A stretch of DNA of 64,000 nt, from NCBI RefSeq assembly GCF_002007115.1, contig NZ_MVAD01000001.1, positions 1,922,001 through 1,986,000 on the forward strand, written 5' to 3'. Of the stretch, positions 1 through 8,143 are shown in pieces (the stretch's first letter is position 1; every line of letters starts with the position of its first letter). The notes below the pieces were generated by a model. The model was not told where the DNA came from. It saw only the letters and a list, made by a program, of their open reading frames with translations, and did not search any database. The position numbers were made by a program, and so were the translations under genes. The stretch is from Massilia sp. KIM (GTDB taxonomy: Bacteria > Pseudomonadota > Gammaproteobacteria > Burkholderiales > Burkholderiaceae_D).

Positions 1-1750
1 GCACCGTCATCGCCCCGCAGGACAGCTTGCGGATGCCGCGCGCCAGGTCGTAGCCCGACATGTGCGGCAGGCCGATGTCGAGGAAGGCGTAGTCCGGGCA
101 GAAACGCGCCGCCGCGGCCAGCGCATCCGGCCCGTTGTGCGTGATCACCACACTGTGTCCCATGGCGGTCAGCAGCGCGCCGATGCTGTTGACGAAGTCG
201 ACGTTGTCGTCGGCCAGCAGGATGCGATAGGTCTCGGTGCTGATGAAGGCGGCCGGCGTCGGCTTGGTCAGCGGTTCCGGCTCGACCACGATCGGCAGGC
301 GCACCACGAAGCGGCTGCCGTGGCCCATGCCTTCGCTGTGGGCGGTGATGGTGCCGCCGTGCAGCTCGACCAGCTTGCGCGCCAGGGACAGGCCGACGCC
401 CAGGCCCGCATTGCTGCGCTCCAGGGTCGAATCGACCTGCACGAACATCTCGAACACGCTGTCGAGCATGTCGGCGGCGATGCCGATGCCGGTGTCGATC
501 ACTTCCAGCACCAGGGTCGTGCTGTCTTCCACATAGCCCTTGAGCTCGACCCGGCCGCCGCGGTTGGTGTACTTGGCGGCGTTGTTGAGCAGGTTGGACA
601 GGATCTGCGCCAGTCGCGTGGCGTCGCCGTGCAGGAAGACCGGACGGTCCGGCAAGTCCAGCACCAGCTCGTGGCCGTGCAGCTCGATATAGGAGCGCAC
701 CACCTCGAGCGCGTCGTTGACGACCGCCTTCAGCTCCACCCGGCCCATCTTGATGGTGAACTTGCCGGTATTGATGCGCGAGACGTCGAGCAGGTCGTCC
801 ACCAGGCGCACCATCTGGCGCAGCTGGCGCTCCATGATGTCGGTGGCGCGCTGGGTGGCCTGGGCGTCGCCGCTGCGGATGCGCAGGATGTCCAGGCCGG
901 TGCGGATCGGCGCCAGCGGGTTGCGCAGCTCGTGCGCCAGGGTGGCGAGGAATTCGTCCTTGCGGCGATCGGCCACGATCAGGGCCTGCTCGGCGCGCTG
1001 GCGCACTTCCATCTCGTGCTCCAGGGTGCGGTTGGCGGCCTGCAGGGCGTCGGAGCGGCGGCCGATCTCGGCCAGCATGTCGTTGAAGGCCTCGACCAGC
1101 ACGCCGATCTCGCCCTTGTCATGGCCGGGAACGCGCAGGCTGAAGTCGCGCCGCAGCATCACCTGGCGCGCCACGTTGGTCACCGCTTCGAGCGGGCGGG
1201 TGATCGAGGACTGCAGGCGCGAGGCCACCAGGGCCGCGATCACCAGGGCCGCCAGCAGCACGCCGCCGAGCACGGCCCCGTAGTCGATCACGCGGTCCAG
1301 CAGGCCGTAGCGCGAACGCAGGTAGACGCTGCCGATGATCTCGCCGTTCTCGACGATGTTGCGGTACAGGACCAGTTCGTCCTGCTCGACGCGGTAGCCG
1401 GGCGCTTCGGGACGCGCCGGGAAGTCCGGCGCCACGCCCGGCTGGGCGTAGGTGGCGAAGCGCTGTCCATTGGCGCCGTAGATGGCGGCGGCCTCGATCT
1501 GGGGACGCAGGCGCAGCAGGCGCAGGTTCTGGGTGGCCCCGCTGACGTCGTTGAAGGAGAGCGCCGGCGCCGTCACGCTGGCGACGATGTCGGCCTGGGT
1601 GGTGAGGTCGTCGACCCAGTAGCGCTGGAAGGTGCGCAGGTCGAGCAGCAGCATGGCGGCGCCGGCCGCCAGCAGGGCGACCACGGTGGTGGACACCGCC
1701 ATCATGATCAGTTTGCTTCGCACGGAGCCGGTATCGTGCATCGCCATCAT
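1..1750 (-). CDS. CHASE8-HAMP hybrid sensor histidine kinase (3' end outside window)
   Basis: Inner-membrane sensor kinase read on the minus strand; 583 codons are visible and the end lies beyond position 1. Order: TM1 (about residues 13-37), a periplasmic region resembling CHASE8 (about 40-140, with the family-like ALSFND), TM2 (about 156-177), HAMP (about 178-232), coiled coil, HisKA with LAHELRNP (phospho-acceptor H273), HATPase_c with N, G1 and G2 boxes, then a receiver starting near 513 with acidic LADDN and phospho-acceptor in AFLDIGLP. The ATG overlaps the stop of the upstream YfiR-like gene by 4 bp (ATGA), so translation is probably coupled. CHASE8 is the sensor type of YfiN/TpbB cyclases, which YfiR represses; here a kinase module replaces GGDEF. 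CHASE8 is recognised from motif similarity only. Confidence 0.93.
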   Translation of the reverse strand, partial: MMAMHDTGSVRSKLIMMAVSTTVVALLAAGAAMLLLDLRTFQRYWVDDLTTQADIVASVTAPALSFNDVSGATQNLRLLRLRPQIEAAAIYGANGQRFATYAQPGVAPDFPARPEAPGYRVEQDELVLYRNIVENGEIIGSVYLRSRYGLLDRVIDYGAVLGGVLLAALVIAALVASRLQSSITRPLEAVTNVARQVMLRRDFSLRVPGHDKGEIGVLVEAFNDMLAEIGRRSDALQAANRTLEHEMEVRQRAEQALIVADRRKDEFLATLAHELRNPLAPIRTGLDILRIRSGDAQATQRATDIMERQLRQMVRLVDDLLDVSRINTGKFTIKMGRVELKAVVNDALEVVRSYIELHGHELVLDLPDRPVFLHGDATRLAQILSNLLNNAAKYTNRGGRVELKGYVEDSTTLVLEVIDTGIGIAADMLDSVFEMFVQVDSTLERSNAGLGVGLSLARKLVELHGGTITAHSEGMGHGSRFVVRLPIVVEPEPLTKPTPAAFISTETYRILLADDNVDFVNSIGALLTAMGHSVVITHNGPDALAAAARFCPDYAFLDIGLPHMSGYDLARGIRKLSCGAMTV

Positions 1751-2415
1751 GGGGCTCCTTTCTGCACGCGGTTCGCGACCGTGAGCAGGCGCGAACTGAG
1801 CTTGACGTTGTTCTTTTCGGCGGCGTCGAGGGAGACGTCGAAACGGACGCGCTCGTCGACGACGCGGAAGTTGATGACGCTGCCGCAGTGCCGCTGGTCG
1901 CCGCACTCGGTCACGGTCAGGTAGGCGGGCGGGGACGCGCGCAATACCTTGCCGACCCGCGCCGGGTCGCTGCCGGCCACGAACAGCAGGTGCAGCGGCG
2001 CCTGGTCTTCGCCTTCGCGCAACTGGCGCACTGCGATGCTGCGTCCGTTCACCATGCGGCCGGCCGCGATGCGCGCCAGTTCCGCGCTCATCTCGTCCGA
2101 GCCGGCCACGCCGATGGTGAGCGGGGTGGTGGCGTCGGCGAAGGCCTGGGGCGGGAATTCGGCGTAGGCCAGGAATTTATACAGGAAGGCCGCCTTGACG
2201 CGCCGTTCCAGCAGCGCCGCGCCGGCGTTGTCGGCCAGGGCCGGGCCGGCGGCCAGCAGGAGCGGCAGCAGCGGCAGGCCCAGCAGACTGAGGGCGAGCC
2301 GACGCCGCGCCGCGCCGCGTCGGCCGGGCTGGTCCTTTTCGGCAGCCTGAAATTGCAAAAAGGTCATGAGAGATTGGCCAGTCAAGGACGCGGCGTTGCC
2401 GGGTCGGGGCTGCAT
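1747..2415 (-). CDS. YfiR family periplasmic protein (DUF4154)
   Basis: 222-residue exported protein. After an arginine-rich n-region and a hydrophobic stretch ending GPALA (about residues 48-61) comes a YfiR/DUF4154 domain, with VKAAFLYKFLAYAEFP near its start and a phase of LTIGVAGSD, LLFVAGSD and VINFRVVDERVRFDVSL toward the end. In Pseudomonas YfiR is a redox-sensitive periplasmic inhibitor of the membrane cyclase YfiN. Here it directly precedes and overlaps a CHASE8 hybrid kinase, so it may control that kinase instead (inference). Two cysteines (CGDQRHC) could form a disulphide. Neither ATG at 2415 nor the in-frame ATG at 2367 has a clear Shine-Dalgarno sequence; the longer form is given. 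Confidence 0.9.
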   Translation of the reverse strand: MQPRPGNAASLTGQSLMTFLQFQAAEKDQPGRRGAARRRLALSLLGLPLLPLLLAAGPALADNAGAALLERRVKAAFLYKFLAYAEFPPQAFADATTPLTIGVAGSDEMSAELARIAAGRMVNGRSIAVRQLREGEDQAPLHLLFVAGSDPARVGKVLRASPPAYLTVTECGDQRHCGSVINFRVVDERVRFDVSLDAAEKNNVKLSSRLLTVANRVQKGAP

Positions 2416-2631
2416 GGGGTGGAAGCGAGACTGCCGCCCGCTCGGCGCATGAGGTGCATGATAGCCGGACGCAGGCGCGCGCGGCGCGGCGCATCAGTAC
2501 GGCCATCCGGCGCGGACGCGGCCCGGAAAGGCGTCGCGCGCCCGCCCGCCGTGGCGCAGCGGGGCGACGGCGCGCGGGGCGGCAGCGCGATCGTGGCGCG
2601 GGCGGGGAGCGGCATCGTTAACATAGTTGCC

Positions 2632-2660
2632 ATCGTAGAACATTTTCCCTCGCACACCAA
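2632..2660 (-). promoter_or_regulatory. Putative sigma-70 promoter of the yfiR-kinase operon
   Basis: Minus strand: TTGGTG (2660-2655), 17-bp spacer, TACGAT (2637-2632). It lies about 220 bp upstream of the YfiR-like start and implies a long GC-rich 5' leader. Predicted by eye only. Confidence 0.45.
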
Positions 2661-2713
2661 GCGTGCACCCTATCGTGCAGGCGCGGCGCGCCACTTCCGC
2701 CACAGATTAGTTA

Positions 2714-2742
2714 TTGATGGAAACAATGACTGTCATTATAAA
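2714..2742 (+). promoter_or_regulatory. Strong sigma-70 promoter of the candidate small RNA
   Basis: TTGATG (2714-2719), exactly 17 bp, TATAAA (2737-2742), in an AT-rich patch within GC-rich flanks. Transcription would start near 2749, about 100 nt before a Rho-independent terminator, with no plausible open reading frame between. Confidence 0.75.
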
Positions 2743-2748
2743 GATAAA

Positions 2749-2849
2749 TTGGACGAATTTGCCGCGTTGCAGCATCATGCTTCCTGTCTCCTCTATTCTC
2801 CTCCAAGGAAATAGATTCAGCCCGCTTCCCACGAAGCGGGCTTTTTTTT
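2749..2849 (+). ncRNA. Candidate trans-acting sRNA with two CTCCTC loop motifs
   Basis: A roughly 100-nt transcript is bounded by a consensus promoter and a perfect terminator (9-bp stem 2819-2827/2834-2842, loop CCCACG, eight T). Internal structure: a small AAATT/AATTT hairpin near the 5' end, AGCAT/ATGCT near 2771-2781, then TTCC (2781-2784) pairing with GGAA (2807-2810) around an unpaired pyrimidine-rich loop holding CTCCTC twice (2788-2793, 2798-2803). CTCCTC is complementary to Shine-Dalgarno sequences (GAGGAG). Anti-SD loop sRNAs are known in alpha- and betaproteobacteria; an Rfam family called Betaproteobacteria toxic small RNA is recalled from memory as a possible match. No protein is evident. 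Confidence 0.7.
2819..2849 (+). terminator. Rho-independent terminator of the candidate sRNA
   Basis: Perfect 9-bp stem AGCCCGCTT/AAGCGGGCT with a 6-nt loop, followed by eight T residues. Confidence 0.92.
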
Positions 2850-2945
2850 GCCCGGTTTCCGGCCGGCGGGCGCACGCTAGACGCGGCGGTACGTTCAGGA
2901 TTGGTGGTAGGATGCGGCTGTTTTTGTTCCTACAACACTGCGCCC

Positions 2946-3782
2946 ATGTTTGACACCGACAAGTCCGCCCGGAGCACCGCGTCCTACGACTGGTCCGCTA
3001 GTGCGCTGGGCGAGGCCGCGCGCTGGCCCCTGCCCTTGCGCCTGGCGGCCGATCTGCTGCTCAACGCGCCGCTGCCGTCCCTGCTGGTCTGGGGGCGCGA
3101 GATGGTCCTGGTCTTCAACGAAGCCTACGGCGCCCTCGCCGGCCCCGGCTACGGCCGGACGCCGGGCGGATCGGTGCCGCCGGTGATGCCGCCGCCCCTG
3201 GCCGCCGCCGGCGAGGCCCTGCAGCAGGCCTGGCGCGGCGAGCCGCTGGTGTTGTCCGGCGTGCAACTGGCCTTCCGCCACCCCGAGGGCCTGCGCGAGG
3301 AGCGCTGGGACCTGCGCCTGACCCCGGTGCGCGACGAGGCCGGCCAGGTTGCCGGCGTGCTGCTGACCCTGGCTCCCGCCAGCCCGGCGGCCAGCGAGGA
3401 TCCGGCGCCCGGCGCCAGCCTGCGCATCCTGGTGGTCGAGGACAATCTCGATTCCCAATACCTGGTGTGCGAGATGCTCAAGGCCTTCGGCCACGAGGCC
3501 GAGGGCACCGCCCACCCGGACGACGCCCTGGCCATGATGGCGCGCCAGCGCTACGACGTGCTGTTCTCGGACGTCAGCCTGCCCGGCATGTCCGGCGTGG
3601 ACCTGGCGCGCCGCGCCCTCCAGGACCAGCCCGCCCTGCGCGTGATCTTCGCCTCCGGCTATGGCGACACCCTGCTGCGCCATGTCGAGTTTCCGCACCT
3701 GTCGCTCCAGAAGCCCTACGAACTGGATCAGCTGCAGGACGCGCTGGCGAAGATCGCGGCCATGCCGGCGGCCAGGGCGTGA
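2946..3782 (+). CDS. PAS-like / response-regulator receiver protein
   Basis: 278 residues from the ATG at 2946. The N-terminal half (about 15-145) resembles the PAS-like input segment of bacterial hybrid kinases: a W-P start, VWGREMVLVFNEAY, and a WDLRLTPVRDEAGQVAGVL end. The C-terminal half (about 158-272) is a receiver with LVVEDN, phospho-acceptor in LFSDVSLPG, and the lysine in LQKPYELDQL. There is no output or kinase domain, so it is probably a single-receiver partner of one of the nearby kinases. The reading frame stays open upstream to about 2901, but that extension has no domain and MFDTDK is the more sensible start; no clear Shine-Dalgarno sequence is seen. An inverted TAGGA/TCCTA pair lies just upstream. 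Confidence 0.85.
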   Translation: MFDTDKSARSTASYDWSASALGEAARWPLPLRLAADLLLNAPLPSLLVWGREMVLVFNEAYGALAGPGYGRTPGGSVPPVMPPPLAAAGEALQQAWRGEPLVLSGVQLAFRHPEGLREERWDLRLTPVRDEAGQVAGVLLTLAPASPAASEDPAPGASLRILVVEDNLDSQYLVCEMLKAFGHEAEGTAHPDDALAMMARQRYDVLFSDVSLPGMSGVDLARRALQDQPALRVIFASGYGDTLLRHVEFPHLSLQKPYELDQLQDALAKIAAMPAARA

Positions 3783-3867
3783 CAAGCGTGTGTGCCGGCC
3801 CGGTCCGGCTGGACTACAATGACAGACGCACCCGCCCCGGCCGCGCCGGCCCCGTACCAGGCCTTCG

Positions 3868-4929
3868 ATGATGATTCCCACTGAGCCCATCGGTAGCATC
3901 CCCCGCCCGCCCGCGCTGGTCGCGGCCTGGCGCGAGGGACGCGACCCTGCCGAGCTGGCCCTGCTGGCCGGCGAGGCCGTGCGCGCCACGATCGCGGAGC
4001 TGGAGGCCCTCGGCTGCCCGGTGGTCAGCGACGGCGAGCAGGCCAAGTTCGGGAATTTCTGGTGCTATCCGGTCGACGGCGCCCCCAACATGGCGCCCGA
4101 CGGCTTCCACATCCCGCTCGCGGGCGGGCACGGCCAGCGCATGCCGCGCCTGGTGCGCGGTCCGCTGCGCTACCAGCGCTACGCCGACGAGTACCTGAGC
4201 GCCGCGCGCCGCCACGCCACTCAGCCGGTCAAGCAGGCCGTGATCTCGCCCTCGGCGCTATCCCTGATCTATCCGGCCGAGGGCATCGCCGACTACCCGC
4301 GCGAGCACTTCCTCGACGACCTGGTGCGCGAACACGAGACCGAAGTGCGGCGCTGCCTCGAAGCCGGCGCGCACAAGGTGCAGATCGACTTCGCCCATGC
4401 GCGCCTGGCGATGCAGCTCGACCCGGGCGGCGCCCTGCTGTCCAGCTTCATCGACCTCGACAACCTGGCGCTCGGGCGCTTCTCGCCCGAGCAGCGCGCC
4501 CTGATCGGGGTCCACGTGTCGGCCGCCCCGTGGTCGGACGGCGCCAGCGCGCTCGACGCCGAATACGCCGAGCTGCTGCCGGCCCTGTTCGAGCTGCGCA
4601 CCGGGAACGTCTACCTGTCGCTGGCCGGCAGCAGCGATCCGGCCCGCACCCTGCGCATCGTGCGCGACTATGCCCGCCCCGAGCAGCGCATCTTCGTCGG
4701 CGTGACCGACCCGTCGAATCCGCAGGTGGAGACGCCGGAACAGGTGCGCGACCGGGTGCTGTTCGCCGCCGATTTCATTGCGCCGGAACGCCTCGGCACC
4801 ACCGACGACAGCGGCTTCGCGCCCTTCTTCGACGACGCCGGCCTGGGGCGCGCCACCGCCTTCGCCAAGATCCGCGCCCGGGTCGAGGGCACGCGCCTGG
4901 CGAGCGCCATCCTGGGAGGCGCGCCATGA
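3868..4929 (+). CDS. MetE C-terminal-domain-like protein lacking both zinc cysteines
   Basis: 353 residues, a TIM-barrel protein of the cobalamin-independent methionine synthase / epoxyalkane:CoM transferase superfamily. Landmarks: IPTEPIGSIPRP at the start, PVVSDGEQAKFGNFWCYPV, PLRYQRYADEYL, VKQAVISPSAL, VQIDFAHARLAMQ, and an ending FAKIRARVEGTRLA typical of the family. Family members hold Zn with His and Cys in a motif like HxC and a later DDCGF. Here these read GVHVSAAPW and TTDDSGFAPF, so both cysteines are serine. A classical Zn-thiolate methyl transfer is therefore doubtful, and the real activity is unknown. The stop overlaps the start of the downstream hybrid kinase by 4 bp (ATGA), which suggests a functional link. 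Confidence 0.88.
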   Translation: MMIPTEPIGSIPRPPALVAAWREGRDPAELALLAGEAVRATIAELEALGCPVVSDGEQAKFGNFWCYPVDGAPNMAPDGFHIPLAGGHGQRMPRLVRGPLRYQRYADEYLSAARRHATQPVKQAVISPSALSLIYPAEGIADYPREHFLDDLVREHETEVRRCLEAGAHKVQIDFAHARLAMQLDPGGALLSSFIDLDNLALGRFSPEQRALIGVHVSAAPWSDGASALDAEYAELLPALFELRTGNVYLSLAGSSDPARTLRIVRDYARPEQRIFVGVTDPSNPQVETPEQVRDRVLFAADFIAPERLGTTDDSGFAPFFDDAGLGRATAFAKIRARVEGTRLASAILGGAP

Positions 4930-7900
4930 ACGGCGAGCGCGACGAACTGGAAGCGATGCGCGCGGTGGCCCTGGCCAACGCCAGCAGCGTGCTGGCCGCG
5001 CGCCAGCGCGCCGAGGAAGAGCTGATCGCCGCCAAGGAGGCGCTGCGCCAGGCCAACGAGCGCATGGAGAACATGCTCGAAAGCCTGACCGACGGCTTCT
5101 GCGCGGTCGACCGCGACTGGCGCATCACCTACATCAACGGCCGCGCCCTGGAGATGGTCGCGCCCCTGAACAAGAGCCGCGGCGGGCTGCTCGGGCGCAG
5201 CCTGTGGGACGAGTTCGAGGACCTGCACGGCACCTCGGTGGCGGCCGACTGCCGGCGCGCGATGGAGCGGCGCGAGACCGTCACCCGCGAGTTCTACTAC
5301 CGCCGCCTGCGCTGCTGGCTCGACATGCGCATCTACCCCTCGCCCGACGGCCTGACGCTCTACTTCCAGGACATCACCCAGCGCAAGCTGGACCAGCAGG
5401 CCCTGGTCGAGAACAACAACCGGCTGCAGGTGGCCATGGCCGCCGGCCGCCTGGGCGACTGGCGCTGGGACGCCGCCCAGGACCGCATCCTGTTCGGCGC
5501 GCGCGCCGCCGAGATCCTTGGCCTGCCGGCCGAGGTGCCGCTCGACTGGCCCGCCCTGCGCACCCGGCTCGAGCGCGACGACCGCATTCACCTGCGCCAC
5601 GGCGTGCTGGAAGCCTTCGCCGCGCGCACCGACCTCGACATCGAATGCCGGATGCTGACCGACGATGGCGCGGTGCGCTGGATCGCCCTGGTCGGCCGCC
5701 CGGACTTCGGCCCCGACCCCGCCGGCGGCGCCGGCGCCGCCAGCCCCGAACTGCCGGGCGAGGTGCGCGGCATGAGCGGCGTGGTCCAGGACATCACCGT
5801 GCGCAAGCAGGCCGAGGACACCCTGCGCCAGAGCGAAGAACTGCTGCGCGTGCTGGCCAACACGATTCCCCAGCTGGCCTGGATGGCCGACCCGAGCGGC
5901 GCCATCGTCTGGTTCAACGAGCGCTGGTACGAATACACCGGCACCACGCCGGAACAGGCGACCGGCTGGGGCTGGGAGGCGGTGCACGACCCGGCGGTGC
6001 TGCCGGCGGTGCTGGAACACTGGCAGGAGTCGGTGCGCACCGGCGCGCCCTTCGAGATGGAATTCCCGATCCGCGGCGCGGACGGCCACTTCCGCTGGTT
6101 CCTGACCCGGGTCGAGGCGGTGCGCGACCGCGACGGCCGGGTGGTGCGCTGGTTCGGCACGAATACCGACGTCGACCAGGTCAAGCGCGCCGAGCACGCC
6201 CTGCGCGAGGAATCCCACGTGCTGGAACTGCTCAACAGCACCGGCAGCATCCTGGCCTCGACCCGCGACCTGCGCTCGCTGCTGCAGGCCGCCACCGACG
6301 CCGCCAGCGGGGTCTGCGGCGCGCGCTTCGGCGCCTTCTTCTATTACGGCGACGGCGCGTACGGCGACGGCGAGGATGGCGACGGCACCCTGTTCTCGCT
6401 GGCCACCCTGTCCGGCGCCACGACCGCCGAATACCAGACCCTGGGCGAGCCGCGCGCCACCGCCCTGTTCGGCCCCGGGCTGCGCAAGCGCGGCCTGGTG
6501 CGGGTGGCGGACATCGCCAGCGATCCGGAACTGGCCGGCAGCGCGCCCCAGTTCGGCCTGCCCGCCGGCCACCCGGCGGTGCGCAGCTACATGTCGGTGC
6601 CGGTGGTGGCCCGTTCCGGCGAGCTGCTGGGCACCATGTTCTTCGGCCACCCCGAGCCCGACATCTTCAGCGAGCGCAGCGAACGGATCGTGGCCGGCAT
6701 CGCCGCCCAGGCCGCGATCGCGCTCGACAACACCCGCCTGTACGAGGCCGCGCGCCGCGCCGCCGAGGAGCGCAAGGTGCTGCTCGAGAACGAACGCGAG
6801 GCGCGCGAGGAAGCAGAGCGCACCAGCCAGATGAAGGACGAATTCCTGGCCACTCTCTCGCACGAGCTGCGCACGCCGCTGTCGGCGATCCTGGGCTGGT
6901 CCCAGGTGCTGCGCCGCGGCAGCAAGGACGGCGCCGACCTGCAGCGCGGGCTCTCGACCATCGAACGCAACGCGCGCGCCCAGGCCCAGCTGATCGAAGA
7001 CCTGCTCGACATGAGCCGCATCACCTCGGGCAAGGTGCTGCTCGACATGCAGACCCTGGCGCCGGCCTCCTTCGTCGACGCCGCCATCGAGACCGTGCGC
7101 CCTGCCCTCGACGCCAAGCAGATCCGCCTCGAGCGCCGCTACGATCCGCAAGCCGGCATGGTCGCGGGCGACCCCGGGCGCCTGCAGCAGGTGGTGTGGA
7201 ACCTGCTGTCCAACGCCATCAAGTTCACCCCGCGCGACGGCTTGGTCACGGTGGAAATCGGCCAGCGCCAGGACCATGTGACGGTGACGGTGCGCGACAA
7301 CGGCGCCGGCATCCGTCCCGAATTCATCACCCACGTGTTCGAGCGCTTTCGCCAGGCCGACGCCTCGATGACGCGCCGCCACGGCGGCCTGGGGCTGGGC
7401 CTGTCGATCGTCAAGCACCTGGTGGAGCAGCACGGCGGCACCGTGCGCGCCGAGAGCGCCGGCGAAGGCCTGGGCGCCAGCTTCACGATCGAGCTGCCGT
7501 TGGCCCAGGCGCCGGCGCGCCCGCGCGGCCAGCGCCTGCCCGCGCCGCCGGCCCTGCCCGAGGCCGCACCGCCGGACGCCGGCCTGCGCGAGCTGCCGGG
7601 GCTGAACGTGCTGGTGGTCGACGACGACCGCGACTCGCGCGAGCTGATCGCCCGCATCCTGGGCGACTGCCAGGCGCGGGTGCGCATCGCCGCCAGCGCG
7701 CGCGAAGCCTTCGGCATGCTTCGCGAGCAGCCGCCCGACCTCCTGGTCAGCGACCTCGGGATGCCGGAGGTCGACGGCCTGGAACTGCTAAACTGGGTAC
7801 GTCAGCTTCCACGCGACGCCGGCGGCCTCACCCCGGCCATCGCGCTGACCGCCTTCGCCCGTTCGGAAGACCGTTTAAAGGCCCTGGAAGCGGGATTCAA

Positions 7901-8012
7901 TGCGCATATTTCTAAACCTGTGGAACCTTCGGAACTGATCGCCGCGGTGGGCATGGCGGTCGGTCCGACGGCTCCGATGCTGGCCGCGAGCGCCCGCGGC
8001 CAAGGTCGCTGA
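4926..8012 (+). CDS. PAS-PAS-PAS-GAF hybrid sensor histidine kinase, soluble
   Basis: 1028 residues, no membrane segment. N-terminal coiled coil (about 10-50), PAS1 (45-155, ending YFQDITQRK), PAS2 (165-298, ending VVQDITVRKQ), PAS3/PAC (305-428, with WMADPSG and WFGTNTDVDQ), GAF (about 445-600), coiled coil, HisKA with LSHELRTP (H646), HATPase_c with NLLSNAIKF, DNGAGI and GLGLGLSIV, and a C-terminal receiver with phospho-acceptor D943 (VSDLGMPE) and the lysine in ISKPVEP. It probably senses cytoplasmic small molecules or redox state and passes phosphate on to a histidine-phosphotransfer protein not seen here. The start ATG overlaps the MetE-like gene's stop, making a two-gene operon. Confidence 0.95.
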   Translation: MNGERDELEAMRAVALANASSVLAARQRAEEELIAAKEALRQANERMENMLESLTDGFCAVDRDWRITYINGRALEMVAPLNKSRGGLLGRSLWDEFEDLHGTSVAADCRRAMERRETVTREFYYRRLRCWLDMRIYPSPDGLTLYFQDITQRKLDQQALVENNNRLQVAMAAGRLGDWRWDAAQDRILFGARAAEILGLPAEVPLDWPALRTRLERDDRIHLRHGVLEAFAARTDLDIECRMLTDDGAVRWIALVGRPDFGPDPAGGAGAASPELPGEVRGMSGVVQDITVRKQAEDTLRQSEELLRVLANTIPQLAWMADPSGAIVWFNERWYEYTGTTPEQATGWGWEAVHDPAVLPAVLEHWQESVRTGAPFEMEFPIRGADGHFRWFLTRVEAVRDRDGRVVRWFGTNTDVDQVKRAEHALREESHVLELLNSTGSILASTRDLRSLLQAATDAASGVCGARFGAFFYYGDGAYGDGEDGDGTLFSLATLSGATTAEYQTLGEPRATALFGPGLRKRGLVRVADIASDPELAGSAPQFGLPAGHPAVRSYMSVPVVARSGELLGTMFFGHPEPDIFSERSERIVAGIAAQAAIALDNTRLYEAARRAAEERKVLLENEREAREEAERTSQMKDEFLATLSHELRTPLSAILGWSQVLRRGSKDGADLQRGLSTIERNARAQAQLIEDLLDMSRITSGKVLLDMQTLAPASFVDAAIETVRPALDAKQIRLERRYDPQAGMVAGDPGRLQQVVWNLLSNAIKFTPRDGLVTVEIGQRQDHVTVTVRDNGAGIRPEFITHVFERFRQADASMTRRHGGLGLGLSIVKHLVEQHGGTVRAESAGEGLGASFTIELPLAQAPARPRGQRLPAPPALPEAAPPDAGLRELPGLNVLVVDDDRDSRELIARILGDCQARVRIAASAREAFGMLREQPPDLLVSDLGMPEVDGLELLNWVRQLPRDAGGLTPAIALTAFARSEDRLKALEAGFNAHISKPVEPSELIAAVGMAVGPTAPMLAASARGQGR

Positions 8013-8039
8013 CCTTCCTACCAGAGGACGCGGCGCTGT

Positions 8040-8071
8040 CCTACAAGAAAGTTTGTAGGGTTTGCTAGACT
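8040..8071. promoter_or_regulatory. Inverted repeat upstream of the receiver-GGDEF gene
   Basis: CCTACAA (8040-8046), six bases, TTGTAGG (8053-8059), followed by TAGACT (8066-8071), a possible -10. It could be an operator or part of a promoter. A related TCCTACA lies just before the PAS-receiver gene near 2931. Confidence 0.35.
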
Positions 8072-8143
8072 ATGGAGAGTTGGGGTTAGCCCGATTCCAG
8101 CAAGAAAGGAACGGCTCTCCAGTACCGCAGAAGAGAAGACAGC

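Noticed and set aside
62..1924. 620-codon open frame on the plus strand
   Set aside because: Antisense shadow of the CHASE8 kinase in GC-rich DNA; the translation has no domain and is rich in His/Gln/Ala/Gly as expected of shadow frames.
4668..7433. 921-codon open frame on the minus strand
   Set aside because: Antisense of the PAS-GAF hybrid kinase, which has clear motifs throughout. Its length comes from high GC.
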